DNA from: Massilia sp. BSC265
GTDB lineage: Bacteria > Pseudomonadota > Gammaproteobacteria > Burkholderiales > Burkholderiaceae_D
Direction of reading: 5' to 3'
Assembly: GCF_000740675.1 (NCBI RefSeq)
Contig: NZ_JPXI01000010.1
Coordinates: forward strand, 124,001 to 188,000
DNA length: 64,000 nucleotides
The position numbers and the translations under genes are program-made. This document shows, piece by piece, positions 26,019-34,192 of this stretch. Numbering within the stretch: position 1 is the first letter of the stretch; every line of letters starts with the position of its first letter. The notes beneath the pieces are model-generated. The model worked only from the letters and a program-made list of their open reading frames with translations, searched no databases and was not told where the DNA came from.

Positions 26019-26096
26019 GGGTGCGGACCCTCGTATGGTTGAGTGTTCAACCATTGTAGCCTGCTGCCCTTGCCACGCTACCAGTTCATTTCCGGC

Positions 26097-27536
26097 TCAG
26101 GGCTTGGCGATCGTGGCGAGCGCTTCTCCCTGCTGCCACCCGCCGCCCAGCGCACGCGCCACGGCCACGGTGGCCAGCAGGCGCTGGGTACGGATCTGCG
26201 CCGCCGCCCGGTCCGCGGCCAGCGCGTTGCGCTGGGCATCGGTGACGTCGAGGTAGGTCGACACGCCGCGCTCGTAGCGCGCCTGCGCCACCTGCAGCGC
26301 ACGCGCCGCGGCCTGCTGCGACCGGGCCTGCGCCTCGCCCTGCTGCTGGCGCTGTTCGAGGTCCGACAGCGCGTCTTCCACTTCGCGCAGCGCGGCGAGC
26401 AGGCGCGTCCGGTGGTTCGCCACCGCTTCGTCGTGACGCGCCTTGGACAAGGCCAGGTTGGCGCGGTTGCGGCCGCCGTCGAAGACCGGCAGCGACAGCG
26501 CCAGTGGCCCGATCGAGAACTGGCGCGCGCCGCCGCTGGCAATGTCGCGTAGGTGCTCGGAAGCAAAGCCGAAGTTCGTGGTCAGCGACAAGGACGGGTA
26601 AAAGGCACCCTCGGCCACACCCACCTGTGCGTTCGCCGCCTTCAGCTGGGCCACGCTGGCCGCCAGGTCGGGACGCTGCTTCAGCAGGCTGGCCGGCAGG
26701 CCGACCGGAATCGCCGGCGGCAGCGGCAGTTGCGCGCTTGCGCCGACCGGCAGCAGCGGCTGGCTCGGCGAGGCGCCCACCAGCGTGGCCAGCGCGTGTT
26801 CGACCGTATTGCGCTGGCGCTGCACCTCGTGCAGGTCGGCTTCGGCATTGGCGCGCTCGATGCGGGCGCGCGAGACGTCCAGCTCGTTCGACAGGCCGGC
26901 CCTGAAGCGCGCTTCCACCAGCCCCTGGGCTTCGCGGCGTGCGTCCAGCGCACTGCGCAGGATCGCCAGCTCGGCGTCCAGGCCGCGCAGCTGCCAGTAG
27001 GACTGGGCCACCTGGCTGGAGAGCATCAGGAGCACGCCATCGCGCTCATCCTGGGCCGCCAGCGCCCCGGCGTCGGCCGCCTCCACCACGCGGCGCACGC
27101 GGCCCCACAGGTCGAGCTCGTACGACAGCGCGGCTCCCACGCTGAAGTTGTTGCCCTCGATCGAACGTCCGCCCAGCGCGATGCCCTGCGAAGTCTCGCT
27201 CGAAGTACGCGAATTCGACACGCCCGCGCTCACGGCCACGTTCGGCGCCTGGCCCGCGCGCACCACGCCCAGCTGGGCCTGGGCCTGCAGCAGGCGCTGC
27301 GCCGCCGCCTGCACGCCCGGATTGTCGCGCAGGGCGCGCTGTTCCAGGCTGTCCAAGGTCGCGTCGCCAAACACTGTCCACCATTGGGCCGGCAGGTGCG
27401 CCGCCGCAGTCGTGGCTGCCGCGTGGCGGAATGCCGCATCGGTGGCATTGGCCGGTGCCTTGAAGTCAGGGCCGACGGTGGCGCAGCCACCCAGTGCCGC
27501 AGCCAGCGCGGAGACAAGTACAAGCTTCTTTAACAT
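26097..27536 (-). CDS. RND/MFS efflux outer-membrane factor lipoprotein (NodT family)
   Basis: This 479-aa TolC-like channel subunit has a lipobox (ALGGCATVGPDFKAP). The two OEP repeats contain the long coiled-coil hairpins: NPGVQAAAQRLLQAQAQLGV, LSYELDLWGRVRRVVEAAD, RFRAGLSNELDVSRARIERA and VEDALSDLEQRQQQGEAQA. It is the third gene of a minus-strand operon, 21 nt after the EmrB-type carrier. It completes a tripartite pump across the inner and outer membranes. The start is MLKKLVLVSALAAAL at 27536; an ATG seven codons upstream is in frame. Confidence 0.92.
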   Translation of the reverse strand: MLKKLVLVSALAAALGGCATVGPDFKAPANATDAAFRHAAATTAAAHLPAQWWTVFGDATLDSLEQRALRDNPGVQAAAQRLLQAQAQLGVVRAGQAPNVAVSAGVSNSRTSSETSQGIALGGRSIEGNNFSVGAALSYELDLWGRVRRVVEAADAGALAAQDERDGVLLMLSSQVAQSYWQLRGLDAELAILRSALDARREAQGLVEARFRAGLSNELDVSRARIERANAEADLHEVQRQRNTVEHALATLVGASPSQPLLPVGASAQLPLPPAIPVGLPASLLKQRPDLAASVAQLKAANAQVGVAEGAFYPSLSLTTNFGFASEHLRDIASGGARQFSIGPLALSLPVFDGGRNRANLALSKARHDEAVANHRTRLLAALREVEDALSDLEQRQQQGEAQARSQQAAARALQVAQARYERGVSTYLDVTDAQRNALAADRAAAQIRTQRLLATVAVARALGGGWQQGEALATIAKP

Positions 27537-27557
27537 GGTCGTTCTCTTCACTCTCAA

Positions 27558-29162
27558 TCAATGTGCACCCGCGGCTCCGCCCGGCGACTTCACCTTGTCC
27601 GCCAGCCAGATCGCGGCGATGCAGCCCACCAGCACCAGGCCGATGATCCAGAAACCGTCGTTGTAGGCCATCACGAAAGACTCGCGCCGCACGATGCGGT
27701 CGACCAGGGCCAGCGCCTGGCTGGCGGCGGTTGCAGGGTCCATGCCGTTGGCAATGAAACCCTGGGTCAGCTGCTCCAGGCGCTGCTGGGTGGCCGGCGC
27801 ATAGCTCGATACCGCCTCGCCCAGCCGCGCCGAATGGAAGTGCTCGCGGTTCGTCAATGCCGTGGCCAGCAGCGCGATGCCGATCGAGCCGCCCAGGTTG
27901 CGCGTCATGTTGAACAGGCTCGACGCCGATGGCATGTCCTTCGGCGCCACACCCTGCATGGCGAAATTCGACAGGGTCAGCATCACGAAGGGCTGGCCGA
28001 TCGCCCGGATCACCTGGGTCACCATCAGCTGGTCGTAGCCGGTGGTGGCATCCATGAAGGCATTCATCAGGCAGGAGCCGCCGAACAGCAATAGGCCGAA
28101 CGAGCACAGGATGCGGTTGTCCACCTTCGAGGACAACGCCGCCGCGAAGGGCATCACGAGCAGCTGCGGCAGGCCGACCCAGGCGATCACTTCGCCGATC
28201 TGCATCGGCGTGTAGCCCGCGATCTGGCCCAGGTAGAGCGGCAGCAGGAACGAAGATCCATATAAACCCATGCCCGTCACTGCCGACAGCACGGTCGCCA
28301 CCAGGAAGTTGCGCTGCCCGTAGAGGCGCAGGTTCACGAAGGGGTCGGGCTTGGTGAAGCTCACCGCCACCCAGCCGAGGATGCCTACCAGGGACAGCGA
28401 AGCGAAGGTGACGATGAAGGTGGACTCGAACCAATCCTTCGAATTGCCCTCTTCCAGGAAGATGGTCAGGCAAGCCAGGCCCATCGCCATCAGGCCGATG
28501 CCGAGCCAGTCCGCATTCACCAGGGTGCCGTAGTTCGGCTTTTCGCGGTCCAGGCCGTACGCCAGGCCGGCGATCAGGAGCACGCCCGGCACCCAATTGA
28601 TGTAGAAGATCGAAGGCCAGCCGTAGATCTCGGACAGGTAGCCGCCCAGGGTCGGACCCATGGCCGGCGCCAGGGTGGCGGTGAGCCCGAAGATCGCCAT
28701 GCCGACCGCGCGCTTGGATGCCGGCAGGCGCGTCATGACAAGGGTCATCGCCATCGGGATCAGGGCGCCGCCGGTAAAGCCCTGCAGCATGCGGAACACG
28801 ATCATGCTTTCCAGGTTCCAGGCGGCCCCGCACAGCGTCGAGAACACCAGGAACAGGGCCGTGGTCCCGATCATGTAGGCGCGCGCACCCAGCGCCCGTG
28901 TGAACAGCGCGGTCATCGGGATCACGACGATCTCGGCGCACAGGTAGGCGGTCGAGATCCACGAGCCCTCTTCCTGCGTGGCCGAGAGCGAGCCGAGGAT
29001 GTCGCGCAGCGAGGAATTGGTGATCTGGATGTCGAGCACCGCCATGAAGGCCCCCAGCATGCCGGCGGCCACCGCGATCCAGGTGCGCGCATCGATGCGG
29101 GCGCCGTTGGCGGGCGCCCCCGGGACAGCACCGGGGGCAGCGGCCTTGGCGAGGCTAGTCAT
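27558..29162 (-). CDS. DHA2-family MFS multidrug efflux carrier (EmrB-like)
   Basis: This 534-aa protein has about 14 membrane segments. The DHA2 signature regions are visible: AFMAVLDIQITNSSLRDIL in segment 1, GSWISTAYLCAEIVVIPMTA, and FTGGALIPMAMTLVMTRLP. The start ATG overlaps the stop of the adaptor gene by four bases. It moves drugs or toxic compounds in exchange for protons together with the adaptor and the outer-membrane factor. The specific substrate is unknown. Confidence 0.93.
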   Translation of the reverse strand: MTSLAKAAAPGAVPGAPANGARIDARTWIAVAAGMLGAFMAVLDIQITNSSLRDILGSLSATQEEGSWISTAYLCAEIVVIPMTALFTRALGARAYMIGTTALFLVFSTLCGAAWNLESMIVFRMLQGFTGGALIPMAMTLVMTRLPASKRAVGMAIFGLTATLAPAMGPTLGGYLSEIYGWPSIFYINWVPGVLLIAGLAYGLDREKPNYGTLVNADWLGIGLMAMGLACLTIFLEEGNSKDWFESTFIVTFASLSLVGILGWVAVSFTKPDPFVNLRLYGQRNFLVATVLSAVTGMGLYGSSFLLPLYLGQIAGYTPMQIGEVIAWVGLPQLLVMPFAAALSSKVDNRILCSFGLLLFGGSCLMNAFMDATTGYDQLMVTQVIRAIGQPFVMLTLSNFAMQGVAPKDMPSASSLFNMTRNLGGSIGIALLATALTNREHFHSARLGEAVSSYAPATQQRLEQLTQGFIANGMDPATAASQALALVDRIVRRESFVMAYNDGFWIIGLVLVGCIAAIWLADKVKSPGGAAGAH

Positions 29163-30334
29163 TGCTGGTCCTTCATAGGCAACGGCGGGGCAAGGGCGGC
29201 GGTCTGGCGATCGGAACTGCGCGCCGCTTTCTGGCCGAGCTCCACTTCGGCCACGACCGACATGCCCGGCACCAGGCGGCCGGCATACTTCTTCACGTCC
29301 TGCGGGTCGAGCACGATCTTGACCGGCACGCGCTGCACGATCTTGGTGAAGTTGCCGGTCGCGTTATCGGCCGGCAGCAGCGCGAACTGGTTGCCCGAGG
29401 CCGGCGAGAAGCTGTGCACGCGGCCCACCAGGTGCTTGCCCGGCAGCGCGTCGACTTCGAGCGAGACCTGCTGGCCCGGCTCCAGGCCGGCCAGCTGGGT
29501 TTCCTTGAAGTTGGCGGTGACCCAGACCTCGTCCTCGACCACGGCCAGCAGCTGCTGGCCCGGCTGCACGCGGGCGCCGACTTCGATGCTGCGCTTGCCG
29601 ACACGCCCCGCCACCGGCGCGACAATCCGGTTATAGGCCAGCTGCTGGCGCGCGTCTTTCAGTTGCGCCTGCAGCACCTTGACCTGGGCCTTCAGGACAT
29701 CGCGGCCGGCATCGGCGGCGGCCACCTGGGCCTGGGCGGCGGCGGCACTGTCGCGTCGTGCCGCCACGTCGGCGGTAGCGGCAGCACGCGCGGCGGTCGC
29801 GGCATCGACCTCCGCCTTCGACACCGCTTTCATGGTCTCGTTGTACAACTGGCTGAAGCGCTCGGCGTCCTGGCGCGCGCGCACCAGCTGGGCCTCGGCC
29901 TGCCTGACCTGGGCGGCGGCGGCGGCGGCCTGGGCGCGCACCTGCGCCACCTGGGCGCCGGCCTGGGCGATCTGCTGCTCCACGCTCGCGATCTGCGCCT
30001 CGATCTGCTCGACGCGCACATGGTGGTCGGCCGGGTCCAGCTCGGCGATCACGTCGCCGGCCTGGACCAGCTGGTTGTCGTCCACCAGCACGCGCGTGAC
30101 CACGCCGGCCACGCGGCTGGACACGGGGTGGACGCGGCCGGTGACGTAGGCGTTCTCGGTTTCCACGTAATGATGGCTGCGGTACCACATGCGCCCGCCG
30201 GCCCCGATGGCAAGCACGGCAATCAGCGCTACCGCACCCAGCACACGCTTGTTGGGCGGCGCCTTGCCCGGCGCTGCCGGTGGGGTCTGAACGGCCTGTT
30301 GCATAGCCGGGGCCGGGGTGTGCGATTCTGCCAT
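29159..30334 (-). CDS. HlyD/EmrA-family membrane fusion protein
   Basis: This 391-aa periplasmic adaptor has a Pro/Ala-rich cytoplasmic start and one membrane anchor (VLGAVALIAVLAIGAGG). A lipoyl-like half-motif follows (VETENAYVTGRVHPVSSRVA), then a long coiled-coil hairpin of Ala/Gln repeats (about residues 105-210). The matching barrel half is YNRIVAPVAGRVGKRSIEVG. It is the first gene of the efflux operon. A good promoter is visible: TTGACT at 30396-30401 and AATAAT at 30373-30378 on the minus strand, 17 bp apart. This lies beside an inverted repeat that the divergent TetR probably binds. Confidence 0.92.
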   Translation of the reverse strand: MAESHTPAPAMQQAVQTPPAAPGKAPPNKRVLGAVALIAVLAIGAGGRMWYRSHHYVETENAYVTGRVHPVSSRVAGVVTRVLVDDNQLVQAGDVIAELDPADHHVRVEQIEAQIASVEQQIAQAGAQVAQVRAQAAAAAAQVRQAEAQLVRARQDAERFSQLYNETMKAVSKAEVDAATAARAAATADVAARRDSAAAAQAQVAAADAGRDVLKAQVKVLQAQLKDARQQLAYNRIVAPVAGRVGKRSIEVGARVQPGQQLLAVVEDEVWVTANFKETQLAGLEPGQQVSLEVDALPGKHLVGRVHSFSPASGNQFALLPADNATGNFTKIVQRVPVKIVLDPQDVKKYAGRLVPGMSVVAEVELGQKAARSSDRQTAALAPPLPMKDQQ

Positions 30335-30352
30335 GGGTCAAACTCCGAAGAA

Positions 30353-30441
30353 AAATGAAATGGGTCGTGCGCATTATTTGCCAGTCGCCGCTTGAAGTCA
30401 AGAAATGAAACGGTTGCATTTCATTTTTATTGGATTAGAAT
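30353..30441. promoter_or_regulatory. Divergent efflux/TetR control region with AAATGAAA operator repeats
   Basis: A perfect inverted repeat, AAATGAAA (30403-30410) and TTTCATTT (30419-30426), has an 8-nt spacer. It lies just upstream of the -35 of the minus-strand efflux promoter and overlaps the -35 (TTGCAT, 30414-30419) of the plus-strand TetR promoter, whose -10 is TAGAAT (30436-30441, 16-bp spacer). A third copy of AAATGAAA is at 30353-30360. This fits repression of both genes by the TetR protein. Confidence 0.7.
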
Positions 30442-30447
30442 GGCCGC

Positions 30448-31098
30448 ATGACGAAAGCCCCTGCTACTTCCACTACCGCACCCAAGCCCGCCGGCCGTCC
30501 CAAGGCCTCGGAGGTCGAAGCACGTATCCAGGAACTGATCGACGCTGCAGGCTGCCTGTTCCTGAAGCACGGCTATGCCGGCGTGAGCCTGGAAGCCATC
30601 GCACGTGAAGCGCGGGTAGCGGTACGGACCATCTACGTGAAGTTCGGCGGCAAGGCCGGCCTGCTCAAGGCCGTGCTGCAGGCGCGGCGCGAGCGTTTCT
30701 TCCCGGTGGGGAAGATGGATGTCGACCAGCGCCCGATCCGCGAGGTCATCGACGAGTTCGCCGGCTATTTCTACGACATGCTGTGCGAGCCGGACGCGAT
30801 GACCCTGCAGCGGGTGGTGATGGCGGAAGCCGGCAGCAGTCCCGAACTGGCGGAAGCGTTTTATGAGGCGGGGCCGCGCATGACGCGCGAGATGCTCGAG
30901 CGTTACTTCGCGCGGCCTGACGTTCGGGCCCAACTGCGCTCCGATGTCCCGGTCGCCCTGCTGCCTTCGCACCTGATCGCCTGCGTCAATGGCGACCCGG
31001 TGGTGCGCTACCTGTTTCCGGACCGCGAGCCTCCGCGCGAAGAAGCACGCCGCATGCTTGCCGAACGTCTAGAGTTGTTTTATCGCAGCATTTTTTGA
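30448..31098 (+). CDS. TetR/AcrR-family transcriptional regulator of the efflux operon
   Basis: This 216-aa protein has a basic, Pro/Ala-rich N-terminal extension (MTKAPATSTTAPKPAGRPKA) before the TetR HTH. The HTH reads LIDAAGCLFLKHGYAGVSLE then IAREARVAVRTIYVKFGGKA. The helical C-terminal ligand-binding domain includes VVMAEAGSSPELAEAFYEAG, typical of the AefR/AcrR-like subgroup with a TetR_C_7-type domain. It is transcribed divergently from the pump operon, with a perfect inverted repeat in the shared promoter. It is therefore likely an autoregulated repressor of the pump. The ligand is unknown. Confidence 0.92.
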   Translation: MTKAPATSTTAPKPAGRPKASEVEARIQELIDAAGCLFLKHGYAGVSLEAIAREARVAVRTIYVKFGGKAGLLKAVLQARRERFFPVGKMDVDQRPIREVIDEFAGYFYDMLCEPDAMTLQRVVMAEAGSSPELAEAFYEAGPRMTREMLERYFARPDVRAQLRSDVPVALLPSHLIACVNGDPVVRYLFPDREPPREEARRMLAERLELFYRSIF

Positions 31099-31186
31099 CC
31101 ATATGGTCAACGCCGGGTCTGTGCGTCATCGCACCGACCTGTGCGGCAGTTTGTGACAATCTGACATCCTTATTTAGGAGGATGTC

Positions 31187-31234
31187 ATGGACAATAAAAC
31201 GACAGCGGCCGTTCGCCGCGAGGAGGAAGCATGA
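31187..31234 (+). CDS. 15-codon ORF translationally coupled to the next small gene
   Basis: The reading frame MDNKTTAAVRREEEA ends at a TGA that overlaps the ATG of the following 61-aa gene (ATGA). AGGAGGA lies a few bases before its ATG, and a second strong site (GAGGAGGAAG) inside it serves the next gene. It could be a leader peptide or only a translated ribosome-loading segment. Too short for homology judgement. Confidence 0.35.
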   Translation: MDNKTTAAVRREEEA

Positions 31235-31416
31235 GCAAGTCTTCCCGTTACGAATGGCGCGACCAACAGGCGGCGCTGCAGGAGCGCATGAAGCTTTTCT
31301 TGCAGAATCCGAACAACGAACAGCTGGAAGCGGTCGTTGCAGAAATGCGTGCCTATGCCGCTGCTGCGCAGTCCGGCAGCATTGATATTCCGCAACGCTT
31401 CATCGCGTTTACCTGA
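31231..31416 (+). CDS. Small conserved-looking protein, 61 aa, unknown function
   Basis: MSKSSRYEWRDQQAALQERM and following is a charged, mostly helical cytoplasmic protein, with no membrane segment and no recognised domain. AGGAGGAAG immediately precedes the ATG, and a clear terminator follows 18 nt after the stop, so the unit looks genuinely expressed. It follows the TetR gene after about 130 nt but probably has its own promoter. Confidence 0.7.
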   Translation: MSKSSRYEWRDQQAALQERMKLFLQNPNNEQLEAVVAEMRAYAAAAQSGSIDIPQRFIAFT

Positions 31417-31434
31417 CCAACCCGACAAGCAACA

Positions 31435-31465
31435 GCCGCCCCGCGCAAGCCGGGCGGCTTTTTTT
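31435..31465 (+). terminator. Rho-independent terminator
   Basis: GCCGCCC (31435-31441) pairs with GGGCGGC (31452-31458) around a 10-nt loop, followed by seven T. It ends the small-ORF transcript. Confidence 0.92.
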
Positions 31466-31483
31466 CGTCCAGGTGTCCCGCTG

Positions 31484-31804
31484 TCAGCCGGCCATCGCGG
31501 GCGCCGGCGTGCCTTGTGCGTGGGTGTCGAAGTCGAACAGCCGGCTCAGGCAGTACACCTTGCGCGGGGCGCGGTGGCGTTCGTGGATCTCGCGGGTCAT
31601 TACTTCGACCCGGCGCGGCTGGAGCGCCAGCTGGCGCGGATCGATATGGTCGGGGGCGCCTTCGGCAAAGCGCGCCGCGAGCTGCTGGGAAACCGTGCCG
31701 TGGATAAGATGCGGCTCCCCATGGACCGTTGCCCTGAGCTCGAAGCTGCGCGTTTCGGGCAGCACAAATACTGTCCCGATATATTCATTGCCGTATTCGT
31801 ACAT
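31484..31804 (-). CDS. Protein of unknown function, 106 aa
   Basis: The protein starts MYEYGNEYIGTVFVLPETRS, with GGGAG seven bases before the ATG. It is a soluble, mixed alpha/beta-looking polypeptide with one central basic segment (LALQPRRVEVMTREIHERHR) and no signal peptide or membrane helix. I do not recognise a family. It faces the small-gene terminator convergently. The good ribosome site and GC-rich third positions support it being real. Confidence 0.65.
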   Translation of the reverse strand: MYEYGNEYIGTVFVLPETRSFELRATVHGEPHLIHGTVSQQLAARFAEGAPDHIDPRQLALQPRRVEVMTREIHERHRAPRKVYCLSRLFDFDTHAQGTPAPAMAG

Positions 31805-31913
31805 GGCAGTCTCCCTGTAGCTTGACATGCGACCGGCGACAAGCGGCTTGCCGCCACACGTTCCCATCATAGCAAGTCAATACAGCGTGGAGAGGCTGTC
31901 ACGATTGAAATTC

Positions 31914-32135
31914 TCAGCGCCCAGGCGAGCTTGTCGCTTTACTCGGACCGGCGTATTCCATCCGACTGGAAGAGTGCCAGTCGTCGCCCAGCAACAGGAC
32001 CAAGCCGCCATAGGCCAGCACTGCCGCGAGAAGCAGCAGCACGACGCCCAGTAATGGGTAGTAACTGAATTTCCAGCCCTTCTGATGCGCTTCCGCCGGC
32101 TGATGGGCTGCTTCTACTGGAGGTACTGCGGTCAT
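31914..32135 (-). CDS. Small single-helix membrane protein, 73 aa, unknown function
   Basis: The protein MTAVPPVEAAHQPAEAHQKG has a cytoplasmic polar start, then WKFSYYPLLGVVLLLLAAVL as a strong membrane helix, and a polar tail (DDWHSSSRMEYAGPSKATSS). No strong ribosome site is visible before the ATG at 32135. Downstream of pdh cluster genes but with its own upstream AT-rich region. Function unknown. Confidence 0.55.
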   Translation of the reverse strand: MTAVPPVEAAHQPAEAHQKGWKFSYYPLLGVVLLLLAAVLAYGGLVLLLGDDWHSSSRMEYAGPSKATSSPGR

Positions 32136-32259
32136 ACCTGTATTGTTACTAAAAATTAAAGGGAAGCGAGTATCGGCAATAATGTATACGTTGAAAATAA
32201 TTGTTATAAGTTGCAACCAATGTTGCAACAATAATGCTCGTTCAGTATCTGCGGATGCC

Positions 32260-32288
32260 AAAAAAAACGGGACCGTCAACGGTCCCGT
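32260..32288 (-). terminator. Rho-independent terminator of the pyruvate dehydrogenase operon
   Basis: Perfect 9-bp arms ACGGGACCG and CGGTCCCGT enclose TCAA, with a U-run on the minus strand. It lies 25 nt after the lpdA stop. Confidence 0.95.
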
Positions 32289-32312
32289 CATTGCTGCCTG
32301 CGCAGGCCGCGC

Positions 32313-34181
32313 TTACTTCTTGCGTGCCGGCGGCAGGTCGGTGCAGACGCCCTTGTAGGCTTCCGCCGCCATGCCGATCGATTCGCCCAGGGTCGGGTGC
32401 GGGTGGATGGTCTTGCCGATGTCCACGCCGTCCGCGCCCATCTCGATGGCCAGCGCCACTTCGCCGATCATGTCGCCGGCATTGGTGCCGACGATGGTGC
32501 CGCCGATGATGCGCTTGGTCTCGGCGTCGAACAGCAGCTTGGTGAAGCCCTCTTCGCGGCCGTTGGCGACCGCGCGGCCGCTGGCGTTCCACGGGAAGTG
32601 GCCCTTCTCGACCGCGATGCCCTTCTGCTTGGCTTCTTCCTCGGTCAGGCCGACCCATGCGACTTCCGGATCGGTGTAGGCCACCGACGGGATTACCTTG
32701 GCGTCGAAGAAGGCCTTCTCGCCGTGCGCCGCCTCGGCTGCCACGTGCGCCTCGTGCACCGCCTTGTGCGCCAGCATCGGCTGGCCCACCAGGTCGCCGA
32801 TGGCGAAGATGTGCGGCACGTTGGTGCGCATCTGGCCGTCGACGCCGATGAAGCCGCGGTCCGTCACCGCCACGCCGGCCTTCTCGGCGGCGATCTTCTT
32901 GCCGTTCGGGCTGCGGCCCACGGCCACCAGCACCATGTCGTAGGTTTGCGGGCTAGGCGCGGCCACGCCGGCCTCGGCCGACTCGAACGTCACCTTGATG
33001 CCTTCCGGCAGCGCTTCCACGCCGACGGTCTTGGTCTTCAACATGATGTTGTCGAAGCGGTGGGCGTTGAACTTCTGCCAGACCTTGACGGCCTCGCGGT
33101 CCGCGCCCTGCATCAGGCCGTCCATCATCTCGACCACGTCGATGCGCGCACCCAGGGTCGAGTAGACGGTCGCCATCTCCAGGCCGATGATGCCGCCGCC
33201 GATCACCAGCATGCGCTTGGGGACCTGGCGCAGTTCCAGCGCGCCGGTCGAGTCGACGATGCGCGGGTCTTCCGGCACGAAGGGCAGCTTCACCACCGAG
33301 GAACCGGCGGCGATGATCGCTTTTGCGAACTTCACGACCTTCTTGCTGCCATCGGCGGCGGTGACTTCGATGTGGTTCGGGGAGAGAAAACTGCCCACGC
33401 CCTGCACCACATTGACCTTGCGCGCCTTGGCCATGAAGTTCAGGCCCCCGGTCATCTTCTTGATCACGCCGTCCTTATAGGCGCGCAGCTTGTCGATGTC
33501 CACGCTCGGCGGTGCAAAGCTCACGCCCAGGTCGGCCATGTGCGCGGTCTCGTCCATGATGTGCGCCACGTGCAGCAGCGCCTTGGACGGGATGCAGCCC
33601 ACGTTCAGGCAGACGCCGCCGAGGGTCGCATACTTTTCGACCAGCACGGTGTTCATGCCCAGGTCGGCCGCGCGGAAGGCGGCCGAGTAGCCGCCCGGGC
33701 CGGCGCCCAGCACCATCATCTCGCATTCGATGTCGACCGGGCCGCCGTAGCTGGCCGCGCTTGGCGCCGGAGCCGGCGCCGCGCCTGCAGCCGGACCTGC
33801 TGCCGGCGCCGGGTGGGCCGGTGCGTAGGAGTCGGTCGGGCCGGCGGCCGCGGTCGGGGCAGCAGCCTGCGCGCCGATCTGGGCCGCTGGCTTGTCGCTC
33901 GCGCCGCCAGGTGCAGCAGCCGGTGCGGGAGCCGCGCCGGCACCAGATTCCTCGACGGTCAGCAGCAGCGAACCTTCGTTCACCTTGTCGCCGACCTTGA
34001 CCTTCACTTCCTTGACCACGCCGGCATTCGTCGACGGGATCTCCATGCTCGCCTTGTCCGACTCGACGGTCACCAGTGACTGGTCGACCTTGATGGTGTC
34101 GCCCGGCTTCACCAAGAGTTCGATGATCTCGACGTCCTTGAAGTCGCCGATGTTCGGGACCTTCACTTCAACAGTGCTCAT
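32313..34181 (-). CDS. lpdA: Dihydrolipoyl dehydrogenase (E3) with N-terminal lipoyl domain
   Basis: This 622-aa FAD flavoprotein reoxidises dihydrolipoamide in the pyruvate dehydrogenase complex. It begins with a lipoyl domain (MSTVEVKVPNIGDFKDVE; lipoylated Lys in [12 protein letters not shown]), then an Ala/Pro linker. The FAD site is MVLGAGPGGYSAAFRAADLG, the redox disulfide GGVCLNVGCIPSK, and the NAD site VIGGGIIGLEMATVYSTLGA. The C-terminal catalytic motif HPHPTLGE carries the active-site His. A lipoyl domain on E3 is typical of betaproteobacterial and Neisseria-type complexes. AGGAG lies before the start at 34181. It is 11 nt downstream of aceF. Confidence 0.96.
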   Translation of the reverse strand: MSTVEVKVPNIGDFKDVEIIELLVKPGDTIKVDQSLVTVESDKASMEIPSTNAGVVKEVKVKVGDKVNEGSLLLTVEESGAGAAPAPAAAPGGASDKPAAQIGAQAAAPTAAAGPTDSYAPAHPAPAAGPAAGAAPAPAPSAASYGGPVDIECEMMVLGAGPGGYSAAFRAADLGMNTVLVEKYATLGGVCLNVGCIPSKALLHVAHIMDETAHMADLGVSFAPPSVDIDKLRAYKDGVIKKMTGGLNFMAKARKVNVVQGVGSFLSPNHIEVTAADGSKKVVKFAKAIIAAGSSVVKLPFVPEDPRIVDSTGALELRQVPKRMLVIGGGIIGLEMATVYSTLGARIDVVEMMDGLMQGADREAVKVWQKFNAHRFDNIMLKTKTVGVEALPEGIKVTFESAEAGVAAPSPQTYDMVLVAVGRSPNGKKIAAEKAGVAVTDRGFIGVDGQMRTNVPHIFAIGDLVGQPMLAHKAVHEAHVAAEAAHGEKAFFDAKVIPSVAYTDPEVAWVGLTEEEAKQKGIAVEKGHFPWNASGRAVANGREEGFTKLLFDAETKRIIGGTIVGTNAGDMIGEVALAIEMGADGVDIGKTIHPHPTLGESIGMAAEAYKGVCTDLPPARKK

Positions 34182-34192
34182 TCCCTGGCTCC

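Noticed and set aside
32397..34079. 560-codon open frame on the plus strand opposite lpdA
   Set aside because: It is a shadow of the E3 gene, whose FAD, disulfide and NAD motifs are intact.
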